From NCBI GenBank assembly GCA_023435435.1, contig JAEYRW010000077.1:1-21737 (forward strand): a stretch of 21,737 bases of DNA. Reading direction: 5' to 3'. The notes under the pieces were generated by a model that ran no database searches, was not told the origin of the DNA, and worked only from the letters and a program-made list of their open reading frames with translations. This DNA is from Bacillota bacterium. GTDB taxonomy: Bacteria; Bacillota; Clostridia; Christensenellales; Aristaeellaceae. The first letter of the stretch is position 1; each line of letters opens with the position of its first letter. A program made the position numbers and the translations under genes. Shown here piece by piece: positions 1 to 5,850 of this stretch.

Positions 1-39
1 GATCAAGCGCGCTTGATCGGCCGGCGGTTTTTCTTTCTT
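1..39 (+). terminator. Right half of a strong hairpin with T-tract, cut by the window edge
   Basis: Positions 1-18 are a perfect palindrome with arms GATCAAGCG and CGCTTGATC. They are followed by GGCCGGCGG (19-27) and the T-rich run TTTTTCTTTCTT (28-39). The GC-rich block before the T-run has no partner inside the window, so the stem probably continues to the left with a CCGCCGGCC-like arm. As read it would stop rightward transcription entering from outside the window. If the left flank carries an A-run it would also end the leftward operon that finishes at 88. The partial view limits certainty. Confidence 0.55.
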
Positions 40-87
40 CTGAAAACGCGATGAGATCGGACGGATAACACATCCCGTTCGGCACAG

Positions 88-963
88 TTATTCCTTTGTC
101 GCGCCCAAATTCAGCCCGGAGAGTAGAAACCGTTGCGCCAGCACATAGATCAGCAGAAGGGGAACCGCCGTGATGATGATGGCGGCCATGATGGCATTGT
201 TTGGAATCTGCGCCGTGCCCGAGGTGGAATCGGTGCTCAGGATCATCGCCTTCAGCTTCAGCGGCAGCGTGTAGAGCTTTTCGTTGGTCAGCAGCGTGGC
301 AGGCAGGGTGATGGCGTTCCACTTGGCCACGTACTCCATGAAAAACACCGTTGCAAGGCCGGGCAGAGAGACGGGCAGATAAATGCCCGCAAAGATGCGC
401 AGCTCCGACGCGCCGTCGATGCGCGCGGACTCGGAAAGGGCATAGGGAATGCTTTGGAAGAAGTTGCGCATCAGAAGAATGCTGAAGCCCGAGATGAGCC
501 CGTTGATGATCAGTCCCGTGTAGCTGTTGAGCAGATGGAGACTGCGGTTCAGCTGGTAGATGGAGATCATGGTCAGGTCGCCGGGAATCATCATGGTGAC
601 CATGATAAAGGACGTGATGAACGCCTTAAAGGGAAGGTCCCGCTGAATGAGCACATAACCGGCGATGCTGGAAAGCAGCACCTGAACGGTCGTTCCAACG
701 GTGGTCACCAGAAGCGAATTGAAAAACGGTTTGCCCAGCTTGGAGATTTGAAACACGTATTGGAACCCCTCCAGGCTGAAACTGTCCCACCACAGTAGAA
801 ACCCGCTCTTGGACGAAGAAAGCGTGGAGGAAGTGGCCACCACCAGCACGTTCCACATCGGCAAGACCATAAGAACTGCGACGATGCCCATGAACACCCA
901 CTTGACGGCCGTCTGTCCGGCGGTCAATTCATTTCGATAACCCTTTCGGGCGCCTCTGCGCAC
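88..963 (-). CDS. Carbohydrate ABC transporter permease, MalG/LplC-YtcP type
   Basis: Inner-membrane permease of a binding-protein-dependent sugar importer, 291 residues, about six membrane segments (first near residues 22-43). The cytoplasmic EAA loop that docks on the ATPase is clear at residues 178-201 (ESARIDGASELRIFAGIYLP). The C-terminus (LSGLNLGATKE) matches the usual LplC/YtcP ending. The start is a GTG at 963, preceded by AGGAGGG seven bases upstream; that ribosome site overlaps the stop codon of the upstream permease, so translation is probably coupled. It is the last gene of the leftward binding protein-permease-permease operon. The LplC-like subfamily is typical of complex carbohydrate or oligosaccharide uptake in Firmicutes; the substrate here is unknown. 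No ATPase gene accompanies this set. Confidence 0.93.
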   Translation of the reverse strand: MRRGARKGYRNELTAGQTAVKWVFMGIVAVLMVLPMWNVLVVATSSTLSSSKSGFLLWWDSFSLEGFQYVFQISKLGKPFFNSLLVTTVGTTVQVLLSSIAGYVLIQRDLPFKAFITSFIMVTMMIPGDLTMISIYQLNRSLHLLNSYTGLIINGLISGFSILLMRNFFQSIPYALSESARIDGASELRIFAGIYLPVSLPGLATVFFMEYVAKWNAITLPATLLTNEKLYTLPLKLKAMILSTDSTSGTAQIPNNAIMAAIIITAVPLLLIYVLAQRFLLSGLNLGATKE

Positions 964-974
964 GGTTTTCCCTC

Positions 975-1904
975 CTAACCAAGTTCGTCGTAGCGGATCA
1001 GCTTCCGGACGACGAATGTAATGACCACGGTTGCCGCGAGCACCACGCAGGCCGCCGCGGAGGCAAGTCCGATTTTGTACTGTACAACGCCGTCGTTGTA
1101 GATGAGGTACAAAAGATTCCTGACCTGATCCAGAATCGCCGCGTTTGCCATGACGTAAATCTGGTCGAAATTGCGCAGGACCCCCATGACGCCCAGCACC
1201 ACCACCACCTTCATGGTGGGCCGAATGGACGGAACCGTGATGGAGAGAATCTGCCGCATGCGGGACGCGCCGTCGATGGAAGCGGCTTCATAGATGACCG
1301 GATCGATGGAAACGATGGCGGCCAGAAAAAGCGCCGCGAAATAACCCGCGCCCTTCCAGGCGCCCGTAAAAATCATGATCATCCGGGCGTAATTCTGCTC
1401 GGACATAAACACGATCTTGTGGAAGTTCTCTCCCCCGAAAATGGAAAGAATGCCGTTGAGCATTCCGCTGGGGGCCAGTATCGTGATCCACATGGAACCC
1501 ACCACGGACCATGACAGCAGATTCGGAATATAGGTAACCGTCTGAAATGCGGACTTCACAAATTTCAGGCGGATTTCATTCAGACAAACGGCCAAACCAA
1601 GGCCCCAGACAAATTGGATCGCGAAGGTGCCGGTTCCCACGGCGAGGGTATTTTTGAAGGCCTGACTGTAGACGGGGCTTGCGAATACTTTTTCGTAGTT
1701 GGTCAGCCCCACATAGCTGGAACTGCCCAGAAGCTTGATTTCCCGGAAGCTGTTGACCAGGCCCAGCACCATGGGATAATAGCAAAAAACGAGAAAGTAT
1801 GCCGCCACCGGAAGCAGCATCAGATAGATGAATTTGTACCGGCGCAGCTTTTCCCACAGCAGTTTTCGGGGATTCGGGGGCCGGAAGTTCGGCATATCGT
1901 TCAT
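975..1904 (-). CDS. Carbohydrate ABC transporter permease, MalF/LplB-YteP type
   Basis: Partner inner-membrane permease, 309 residues, with the first membrane span near residues 26-46 and the EAA loop at 206-230 (YEAASIDGASRMRQILSITV). Features such as YIPNLLSW and the YYP after the first helix are typical of LplB/YteP proteins. I place the start at the ATG at 1904 because GAGGAGGG lies about eight bases upstream; an in-frame start at 1964 would run through the palindrome at 1923-1944 and has no ribosome site. Twelve bases separate its stop from the next permease. It presumably forms the channel heterodimer with the 88-963 product and receives substrate from the 1989-3380 binding protein. An LplA-B-C set of this kind usually borrows a shared MsmX-like ATPase. 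Confidence 0.93.
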   Translation of the reverse strand: MNDMPNFRPPNPRKLLWEKLRRYKFIYLMLLPVAAYFLVFCYYPMVLGLVNSFREIKLLGSSSYVGLTNYEKVFASPVYSQAFKNTLAVGTGTFAIQFVWGLGLAVCLNEIRLKFVKSAFQTVTYIPNLLSWSVVGSMWITILAPSGMLNGILSIFGGENFHKIVFMSEQNYARMIMIFTGAWKGAGYFAALFLAAIVSIDPVIYEAASIDGASRMRQILSITVPSIRPTMKVVVVLGVMGVLRNFDQIYVMANAAILDQVRNLLYLIYNDGVVQYKIGLASAAACVVLAATVVITFVVRKLIRYDELG

Positions 1905-1922
1905 GGCGCAACCCTCCTCGGG

Positions 1923-1978
1923 ATTCCCGCCATATGGCGGGAATGGGAAGGCCGGAGCGAGCATGCCTCGTCCCGGCC
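1923..1978 (-). other. Two intercistronic stem-loops between binding protein and permease genes
   Basis: Positions 1923-1944 form a perfect 22-bp palindrome: arms ATTCCCGCC and GGCGGGAAT around ATAT. Just before it in the direction of transcription, GGCCGG (1950-1955) pairs with CCGGCC (1973-1978), and CGAG (1958-1961) pairs with CTCG (1967-1970). Both lie between the stop of the binding protein gene (1989) and the start of the permease (1904). There is no U-tract after either stem, so they fit a transcript-stabilising or partial-attenuation element better than a full terminator. Such elements are known to give binding proteins higher expression than their permeases, as in malE-malF. The regulatory role is inference. 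Confidence 0.6.
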
Positions 1979-1988
1979 CCTTGATTCG

Positions 1989-3380
1989 TTACTTGTCGCA
2001 AACGCCCATGGAGACCAGTTCCGCACGCATGCCCGCAAGGCCGTCCGAAATGCTGACCTCGCCCTTGCACATGGAAATTGCCCACTTCCCGACGATGGAC
2101 TTGTAATCGCCCTCGTTGGGGATGATGGTCTCGATGGAAGCGTAATCGAGATACTTGAGCGCCTCTTCCACGCCCAGATTCATGCCGACGGGATTGACGA
2201 AGTCCTTATAAATGGGCACGGGCGCGCCGTGATCCATGCCGTGGGCGACGCCGAGGTCGGTGAGGGTGTAGGTGCCGTCCGCGGACACCTCGTAGTCGTT
2301 GCCCTCGATGCCCAGGCTGAGCAGCTCTCCGCCCTCCTGGGTGGCGAAGTACTCAAGCACCTTGATGGCGCCGGGAACGTTCGAGGCGTTTGCCGGCACG
2401 GCGAAGAGGCTCGCGCTGCCCTTGTGAAGCATATAGCTTCCGTCCGGGGTCTGGCAGCCCGGCAGGGACACGATTTCGTAGTCGTCGGTGGAAACGCCGC
2501 CGGCGGCCGCATTGGCGTTCTGAAGGCCAACCCACGCGGCCCAGTCAACGCACACCGCGGTCAGCTGGGAAGCGGCGCTCAGCTTATTGCGCATGTCCTT
2601 GGTGCCGTCCGTAAAGGAAGCGGGGTCCAGCAGGCCCTCGGCGTACAGCTTCTGGAACCACTCCCACACGGGCGCGGCGGCATCGGTGGCATAGGGAACG
2701 TAGGTCTTGCCGTCGGTGTCGGTGACGACGCCGCCCTTGAGGCCCACCGAGGACATCCAGGGCTGCAAATCCCAGTTCTGGCTCAGGATGGTGTTAAAGG
2801 GGTAAAAGTCGGGGGTATCCTTGTAGTACTCCTTGAGGGTTTTAAAGACCTCGTAATAGCCGTCGAGGGTCGGCTCGATGGTTGTATAATCGATGCCGGC
2901 CTTCTCCAGCATGGTCTTGTTAAGCGCCACGAGGATGTGCAGCTCGCGCTTGTTGAAGCCCGCGTACACCTTGCCGTCCACGGTGATGTCGGCCCATTCT
3001 GAGGCGGGCACATTGTTCGTCAGGATGGTTGAATTGTTCACATAGTCGGTAATGTCGGTGAGCGCACCCTGCTCCACCAGATTGAGATACGCGCTGGCGT
3101 TGAGGTAAATCAGGTCGTAGGACTCGCCCGCGCCCAGCTTCTGCATCAGAAGCGTGTCGTAGTCGCTGGCGGGCCTTTCCACGGTCACGTCCAGACCTGT
3201 GGCCTTGCTCAGCTCAGCCGCCCACAGCTGCATCTCCGCGTCGTCCTTTCCGCCCGTGACGGCGGAGAAGATTTTCACGCTGCCCGAAGCCTCGGTAAAG
3301 GTTTCCCCTTCGCCAAAGGCGACCGCGCAGGATGCCGTCAGAACCAGTGCCAAAATCATGGATGCGAGTTTTTTGAACAT
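1989..3380 (-). CDS. Extracellular solute-binding protein, LplA-type (family 1)
   Basis: Substrate-binding component of the leftward sugar importer, 463 residues. A signal peptide is visible (FKK charged end, hydrophobic SMILALVLTASCAVAFG); a Cys is present but the residues before it (TAS) do not make a good lipobox, so cleavage after AVA or AFG by signal peptidase I seems likelier. The mature part has family-1 features: VTVERPASDYDTLLMQKLGAG, DLIYLNASAYLNLVEQGALTDITDYV, and an aromatic-rich middle with WDLQPWMSSVGLKGG, typical of oligosaccharide binders. Start ATG at 3380 has AGGAGGG about six bases upstream and a well-formed promoter at 3432-3460. It is the first gene of the operon and is followed by paired hairpins. 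Substrate unknown; complex glycan fragments are the usual cargo of this subfamily. Confidence 0.92.
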   Translation of the reverse strand: MFKKLASMILALVLTASCAVAFGEGETFTEASGSVKIFSAVTGGKDDAEMQLWAAELSKATGLDVTVERPASDYDTLLMQKLGAGESYDLIYLNASAYLNLVEQGALTDITDYVNNSTILTNNVPASEWADITVDGKVYAGFNKRELHILVALNKTMLEKAGIDYTTIEPTLDGYYEVFKTLKEYYKDTPDFYPFNTILSQNWDLQPWMSSVGLKGGVVTDTDGKTYVPYATDAAAPVWEWFQKLYAEGLLDPASFTDGTKDMRNKLSAASQLTAVCVDWAAWVGLQNANAAAGGVSTDDYEIVSLPGCQTPDGSYMLHKGSASLFAVPANASNVPGAIKVLEYFATQEGGELLSLGIEGNDYEVSADGTYTLTDLGVAHGMDHGAPVPIYKDFVNPVGMNLGVEEALKYLDYASIETIIPNEGDYKSIVGKWAISMCKGEVSISDGLAGMRAELVSMGVCDK

Positions 3381-3431
3381 GCCTTTCCCTCCTAATCATG
3401 TGGCGCAAAATGACTTCTGCCTACATTCGAT

Positions 3432-3460
3432 ATGTTAGCATATGCCATTTAATGCCTCAA
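3432..3460 (-). promoter_or_regulatory. Sigma-A-type promoter for the LplABC-like operon
   Basis: Reading the minus strand, TTGAGG (3455-3460) is a -35 element, separated by exactly 17 bases from TAACAT (3432-3437), which carries an extended -10 TG one base before it. The expected start lies near 3425, giving a leader of about 45 bases before the ATG at 3380. Element match is four of six for each hexamer. Confidence 0.55.
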
Positions 3461-3475
3461 TGCATATTTTGCATC

Positions 3476-3489
3476 GCACGGATTCGTGC
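3476..3489. promoter_or_regulatory. Small dyad upstream of the LplABC-like promoter (candidate operator)
   Basis: GCACG (3476-3480) and CGTGC (3485-3489) form a perfect inverted repeat around GATT. Its edge is 16 bases upstream of the -35 element at 3455-3460, a usual place for an activator or repressor site. No regulator is tied to it by the sequence. Confidence 0.25.
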
Positions 3490-3566
3490 ATAGCCGGGAA
3501 TTATATTTGTGCGTTTCCTACATATCCGCACCGCACGCAACGCCATGCGCATGAGAAATATGCGTC

Positions 3567-3584
3567 AATCATCAACAGATGATT
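3567..3584. promoter_or_regulatory. Seven-base inverted repeat between regulator gene and LplABC-like promoter
   Basis: AATCATC (3567-3573) and GATGATT (3578-3584) are perfect inverted arms around AACA. The dyad lies in the 267-base gap between the AraR-type regulator's stop and the binding protein start, about 107 bases upstream of the -35 element. It could be an upstream operator or a weak stem in the regulator's 3' end; it has no T-run on the minus strand. Confidence 0.25.
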
Positions 3585-3647
3585 ACGGACGGCAAACTTA
3601 AATATATTTTTCAGGAACGGATGTGCGGTTGAAAGGGAGCTGATATA

Positions 3648-4769
3648 TCAAGTGCTGCGTCCTTGCCGAAAAATGGCGCTCACCTGCACGGGCTCCGGAC
3701 TGACCGCCTCGCCCGCGGTAAGCCTGGCAAAAATGTCCACCACCCGCGCGGCGATGGCGTCCTCATCCTGGCGCATGTGGGTAAACAGAAACCCGCTCGA
3801 GGCCAGATCGTCCTCGTCGATGCAGCAGGCCTTGACCTGCTTTCCGATCGTCAGACCCCGCCCGGCACAGACGATGTAAAACAGCCGCGCCAGGGCGTAT
3901 TCCGTCAGGACAAAGGCGTCCGGCAGGGCGTCAAAGGAATCCAGAAAGCGGTAGATCCGCGCGATGTAATCCTCGTCCTGCTCGGTGGAGAGCAGGTTCT
4001 CCTGGCGCTTGGGCAGTATGCATTCGCCGGCGCAGAGCATCTCCGCCTTCTGAAGCCCCTTATAGAAGCCGTTTACCCGGTCCCCGAGGGAGGTGGTGCT
4101 GGAGGGATCGATGGTGACGAGGGCGGCGCTTTTGCTCCCCCGCTGCCCCAGGTGCTCCATCAGCCGGAAGACCGCGTCTGTGCCGTCCGTGCAGACGCAG
4201 GGAATCGGCAGACCGTACATCCGCTTGTCCACCAGAATCACCGGGAATTTTTTCAGAATAAGTTTCAGAATGCTTACGTTATAATAGGAATTGTGACAGG
4301 GCATGATGATCAGCGCGCGAATTCCCATGGAAAGAAGGGTGTTGATTTCCTGCGTTTCCTTCTCGATGTCCCCGTAGGAAAAACGGGTGAGAAGGGTATA
4401 TCCCCGAGCGCAAAGCAATTGATCCATCTGATAGAGCATGCGCAGCCCGTAGGGCGAGGCGACGTGCTCCAGCACCATCCCCACCAAATTCCGTGAAGCG
4501 GTCTCCTTCTCCGGCGGTTCCGCTTCCTTGGGCCGGACGGCTTTGACGAAGGTTCCCTTGCCCTGGACGCGCTCAATGAATCCATCCTCCTTCAGAAGCT
4601 CCAACGCTCTTTTTACGGTGATGCGGCTCACGTGATACTTCAGCGCCAGATCATCCTCGCAGGCGAGCTTTTCATCCAGCTTGCGCGCGCCGGACATGAT
4701 TTCGGCCCGAATCTTCTCATAGACCTCCATATATAAAAATGCCTTTTTTGTTGCCCCCGTCGTGTCCAC
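3648..4769 (-). CDS. GntR-family transcriptional regulator with LacI-type sensor domain (AraR-like)
   Basis: One-component regulator, about 373 residues. The N-terminal winged helix-turn-helix (roughly residues 12-75) shows the GntR pattern: YEKIRAEIMSGARKL, then CEDDLALKYHVSRITVKRALELL, then GFIERVQGKGTFVKA. The rest (about 95-373) is a periplasmic-binding-protein-like sensor of the LacI/AraR type (NLVGMVLEHV, ALIIMPCHNS, FPVILVDKRM, LMEHLGQRG). This layout and length match AraR, whose ligand is a sugar. The start is uncertain: I favour the GTG at 4769, with GGGGGA seven bases upstream, because the ATG at 4730 removes the usual residues before YEKIRAEI and lacks a ribosome site. Its own promoter is at 4901-4929. 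The neighbouring importer at 88-3380 is its likely target. The stop codon sits in the palindrome TGATATATCA (3641-3650). Confidence 0.88.
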   Translation of the reverse strand: MDTTGATKKAFLYMEVYEKIRAEIMSGARKLDEKLACEDDLALKYHVSRITVKRALELLKEDGFIERVQGKGTFVKAVRPKEAEPPEKETASRNLVGMVLEHVASPYGLRMLYQMDQLLCARGYTLLTRFSYGDIEKETQEINTLLSMGIRALIIMPCHNSYYNVSILKLILKKFPVILVDKRMYGLPIPCVCTDGTDAVFRLMEHLGQRGSKSAALVTIDPSSTTSLGDRVNGFYKGLQKAEMLCAGECILPKRQENLLSTEQDEDYIARIYRFLDSFDALPDAFVLTEYALARLFYIVCAGRGLTIGKQVKACCIDEDDLASSGFLFTHMRQDEDAIAARVVDIFARLTAGEAVSPEPVQVSAIFRQGRST

Positions 4770-4900
4770 CCCCCAATCCCCCGGTCCAAACGCGAATCGC
4801 CGAATCCCTTTGCATCCTCGGCGCACACCCCGTCCGGATGGCCCGCCCGGGACAATGAAAAAGAGCGCCAAAAATCATTTCGCCGCGCAAAAGCATATTC

Positions 4901-4929
4901 AGTATAATCAATACAGCACATGAAAACAA
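4901..4929 (-). promoter_or_regulatory. Promoter of the AraR-like regulator gene
   Basis: On the minus strand, TATACT (4901-4906) is a five-of-six -10 element, 17 bases after TTGTTT (4924-4929), a weak -35. The predicted start is near 4894, giving a leader of about 125 bases to the GTG at 4769. The -35 lies inside a dyad (4924-4937), which suggests autoregulation. Confidence 0.5.
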
Positions 4930-4937
4930 GTTTGTTT
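4924..4937. promoter_or_regulatory. Dyad overlapping the regulator's -35 box (candidate autoregulatory operator)
   Basis: AAACAA (4924-4929) and TTGTTT (4932-4937) are perfect inverted arms around GT. The dyad covers the -35 hexamer of the AraR-like gene. AraR-type operators in Bacillus have TTGT and ACAA arms, so the general form fits, although I see no clear second copy near the 3432-3460 promoter. Confidence 0.35.
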
Positions 4938-4955
4938 GCGCGCTTTACCCATTTT

Positions 4956-4976
4956 TGATTCTTGCGCGCGGAATCA
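4956..4976. repeat. Six-base inverted repeat in the gap between the two regulators
   Basis: TGATTC (4956-4961) and GAATCA (4971-4976) flank TTGCGCGCG. The element lies after the stop of the GntR/FCD gene (5012) and before the promoter of the AraR-like gene. On the minus strand no U-run follows, so it is a poor terminator. It could be a weak 3' stem of the upstream gene or an operator; function unknown. Confidence 0.25.
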
Positions 4977-5011
4977 TTTCATTCTGAAGAAAGGCGCGGA
5001 AAACGGCGGGA

Positions 5012-5665
5012 TCAGTACAGCGGTCCCGTCCGCAAGGCGCTCAAAGTCTCGCGGTTCTTGCGCATGAAATCCCATAAAACGCGGACCACACCGGCGCGGT
5101 CGTTTTCGCGCAGCGCGGCACCTACGCTCCTGAGCATGTCAAGGCGCGTGTATTTGCTTTGGTTTGCGTTTGTCTGGGCGGAAAAATTGCAATAGCGAAG
5201 AAACTTGTTGAGCATTTCCCTGAACCAAAGCATCATCGTCGCGTTGCCCTGGGTCGAGGCGATGATCTCAAAGCAGGCAAGCGTCTGCCTGCTGTACGCG
5301 ATGTAATCCCCATTCGCCTTGGCCCGCGCGCATTCCTCGACGAGCCGGTCAAAGCCCTCGCGGTCGATTGCCTGGCAGAAATCCTCGTTCCCCTCCGCGG
5401 CGTAGATCATGCCGTACAAAATCGCGTCGGTGATTTCGTAAAAATCGCGGAACGCCAATTCCCGCACGAGGATTCCCCTCTTTTCCACGGCGCTGACGTA
5501 CCCGTCGTGCTCGAGCCGGATAAAAGCGCCCTGAATCGGAGTGCGGCTCATATTCAGCTCGCCGGCGATCTGGTTGGCGGACAAAAGACTTCCCGGCGGG
5601 TATGCGCACGCGATGATCTTTTCCTTCAGAATGCCGTAAGCCGCCTTTACCATGTCTTCGCTCAT
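5012..5665 (-). CDS. GntR/FadR-type transcriptional regulator with FCD-like domain
   Basis: DNA-binding regulator of 217 residues. Residues about 1-72 form a GntR winged helix: VKAAYGILKEKIIACAYPPG, NQIAGELNMSRTPIQGAFIRLEHDG, VSAVEKRGILV. Residues about 75-210 are an all-helical FCD-type ligand domain (FRDFYEITDAILYGMIYAAE through ALRENDRAGVVRVLWDFMRKN). This domain contains no histidine at all, so the metal-binding histidines common in FCD proteins are missing. Start ATG at 5665 has GGGGA upstream and a promoter with a perfect TATAAT at 5699-5704; the in-frame start at 5803 would lie upstream of that promoter. Divergent from the phosphoesterase-UgpBAEC-like operon, which it probably controls together with its own expression through the TGCATGCAAGAT sites. 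Likely a repressor relieved by an intermediate of the imported compound; ligand unknown. Confidence 0.88.
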   Translation of the reverse strand: MSEDMVKAAYGILKEKIIACAYPPGSLLSANQIAGELNMSRTPIQGAFIRLEHDGYVSAVEKRGILVRELAFRDFYEITDAILYGMIYAAEGNEDFCQAIDREGFDRLVEECARAKANGDYIAYSRQTLACFEIIASTQGNATMMLWFREMLNKFLRYCNFSAQTNANQSKYTRLDMLRSVGAALRENDRAGVVRVLWDFMRKNRETLSALRTGPLY

Positions 5666-5698
5666 GTCCGTTCCCCTTCGCCCATTCGTGATTGTTCC

Positions 5699-5727
5699 AT
5701 TATAAAGCAAACACAGCTTGCATGCAA
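5699..5727 (-). promoter_or_regulatory. Promoter of the GntR/FCD regulator gene
   Basis: Minus strand: a perfect TATAAT (5699-5704), 17 bases after TTGCAT (5722-5727). The -35 lies inside the palindrome at 5717-5728, so a protein bound there would block RNA polymerase. The predicted start near 5692 leaves a leader of about 27 bases to the ATG at 5665. Confidence 0.6.
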
Positions 5728-5730
5728 GAT
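5715..5730. promoter_or_regulatory. Palindromic operator candidate, copy 1 (regulator promoter)
   Basis: CTTGCATGCAAG (5717-5728) is a perfect 12-bp palindrome. The stretch TGCATGCAAGAT (5719-5730) is repeated exactly at 5814-5825 in the divergent promoter. A shared palindrome covering the regulator's own -35 and recurring at the target promoter is the classic layout for a GntR autorepressor. Confidence 0.55.
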
Positions 5731-5777
5731 CCGCGGGCAAATTCAGCTCCTTTCGAATAACCTTCATTTTGAGACGG

Positions 5778-5801
5778 GTTGATATTTCCGTGAAATTCAA
5801 C
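5778..5801. promoter_or_regulatory. Nested inverted repeat between the -35 and -10 of the phosphoesterase operon
   Basis: GTTGA (5778-5782) pairs with TCAAC (5797-5801), and ATTTC (5784-5788) pairs with GAAAT (5792-5796), around CGT with one unpaired T at 5783. That is ten paired bases with one bulge in 24. It covers the -35-like TTGATA and ends just before the -10. It differs in sequence from the TGCATGCAAGAT sites, so a second regulator may act here. Confidence 0.4.
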
Positions 5802-5810
5802 ATGTATTAT
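5779..5810 (+). promoter_or_regulatory. Probable promoter of the phosphoesterase-transporter operon
   Basis: TATTAT (5805-5810) is a five-of-six -10 directly after TG. The best -35-like hexamer is TTGATA (5779-5784), but the spacing is 20 bases, longer than ideal, so the promoter may need an activator or rely on the upstream TG. The expected start near 5817 falls inside operator copy 2. Confidence 0.4.
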
Positions 5811-5812
5811 AG

Positions 5813-5825
5813 ATGCATGCAAGAT
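5813..5825. promoter_or_regulatory. Palindromic operator candidate, copy 2 (operon promoter)
   Basis: TGCATGCAAGAT (5814-5825) is identical to 5719-5730; the symmetric core here is TGCATGCA. It begins three bases after the -10 box and covers the expected transcription start of the operon, a position where a bound repressor would block initiation. The two copies are 95 bases apart, about nine helical turns, so looping is possible. Confidence 0.5.
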
Positions 5826-5850
5826 GGCATGAAAAAAAGGAGGATCACGC

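Noticed and set aside
1614..3002. Long open frame on the plus strand opposite the LplA-like gene
   Set aside because: Runs across two real genes on the other strand and has no domain signature or ribosome site.
3325..3336. Lipobox in the LplA-like signal peptide (TASC)
   Set aside because: Position -3 is Thr where Leu, Val or Ile is expected, and good signal peptidase I sites follow.
4770..4871. N-terminal extension of the AraR-like regulator from a TTG at 4871
   Set aside because: The extra residues match nothing in the family and there is no ribosome site; the GTG at 4769 gives the expected N-terminus.
4956..4976. Intrinsic terminator of the GntR/FCD gene
   Set aside because: The stem is only six pairs and is followed on the minus strand by an A-run, not a U-run.
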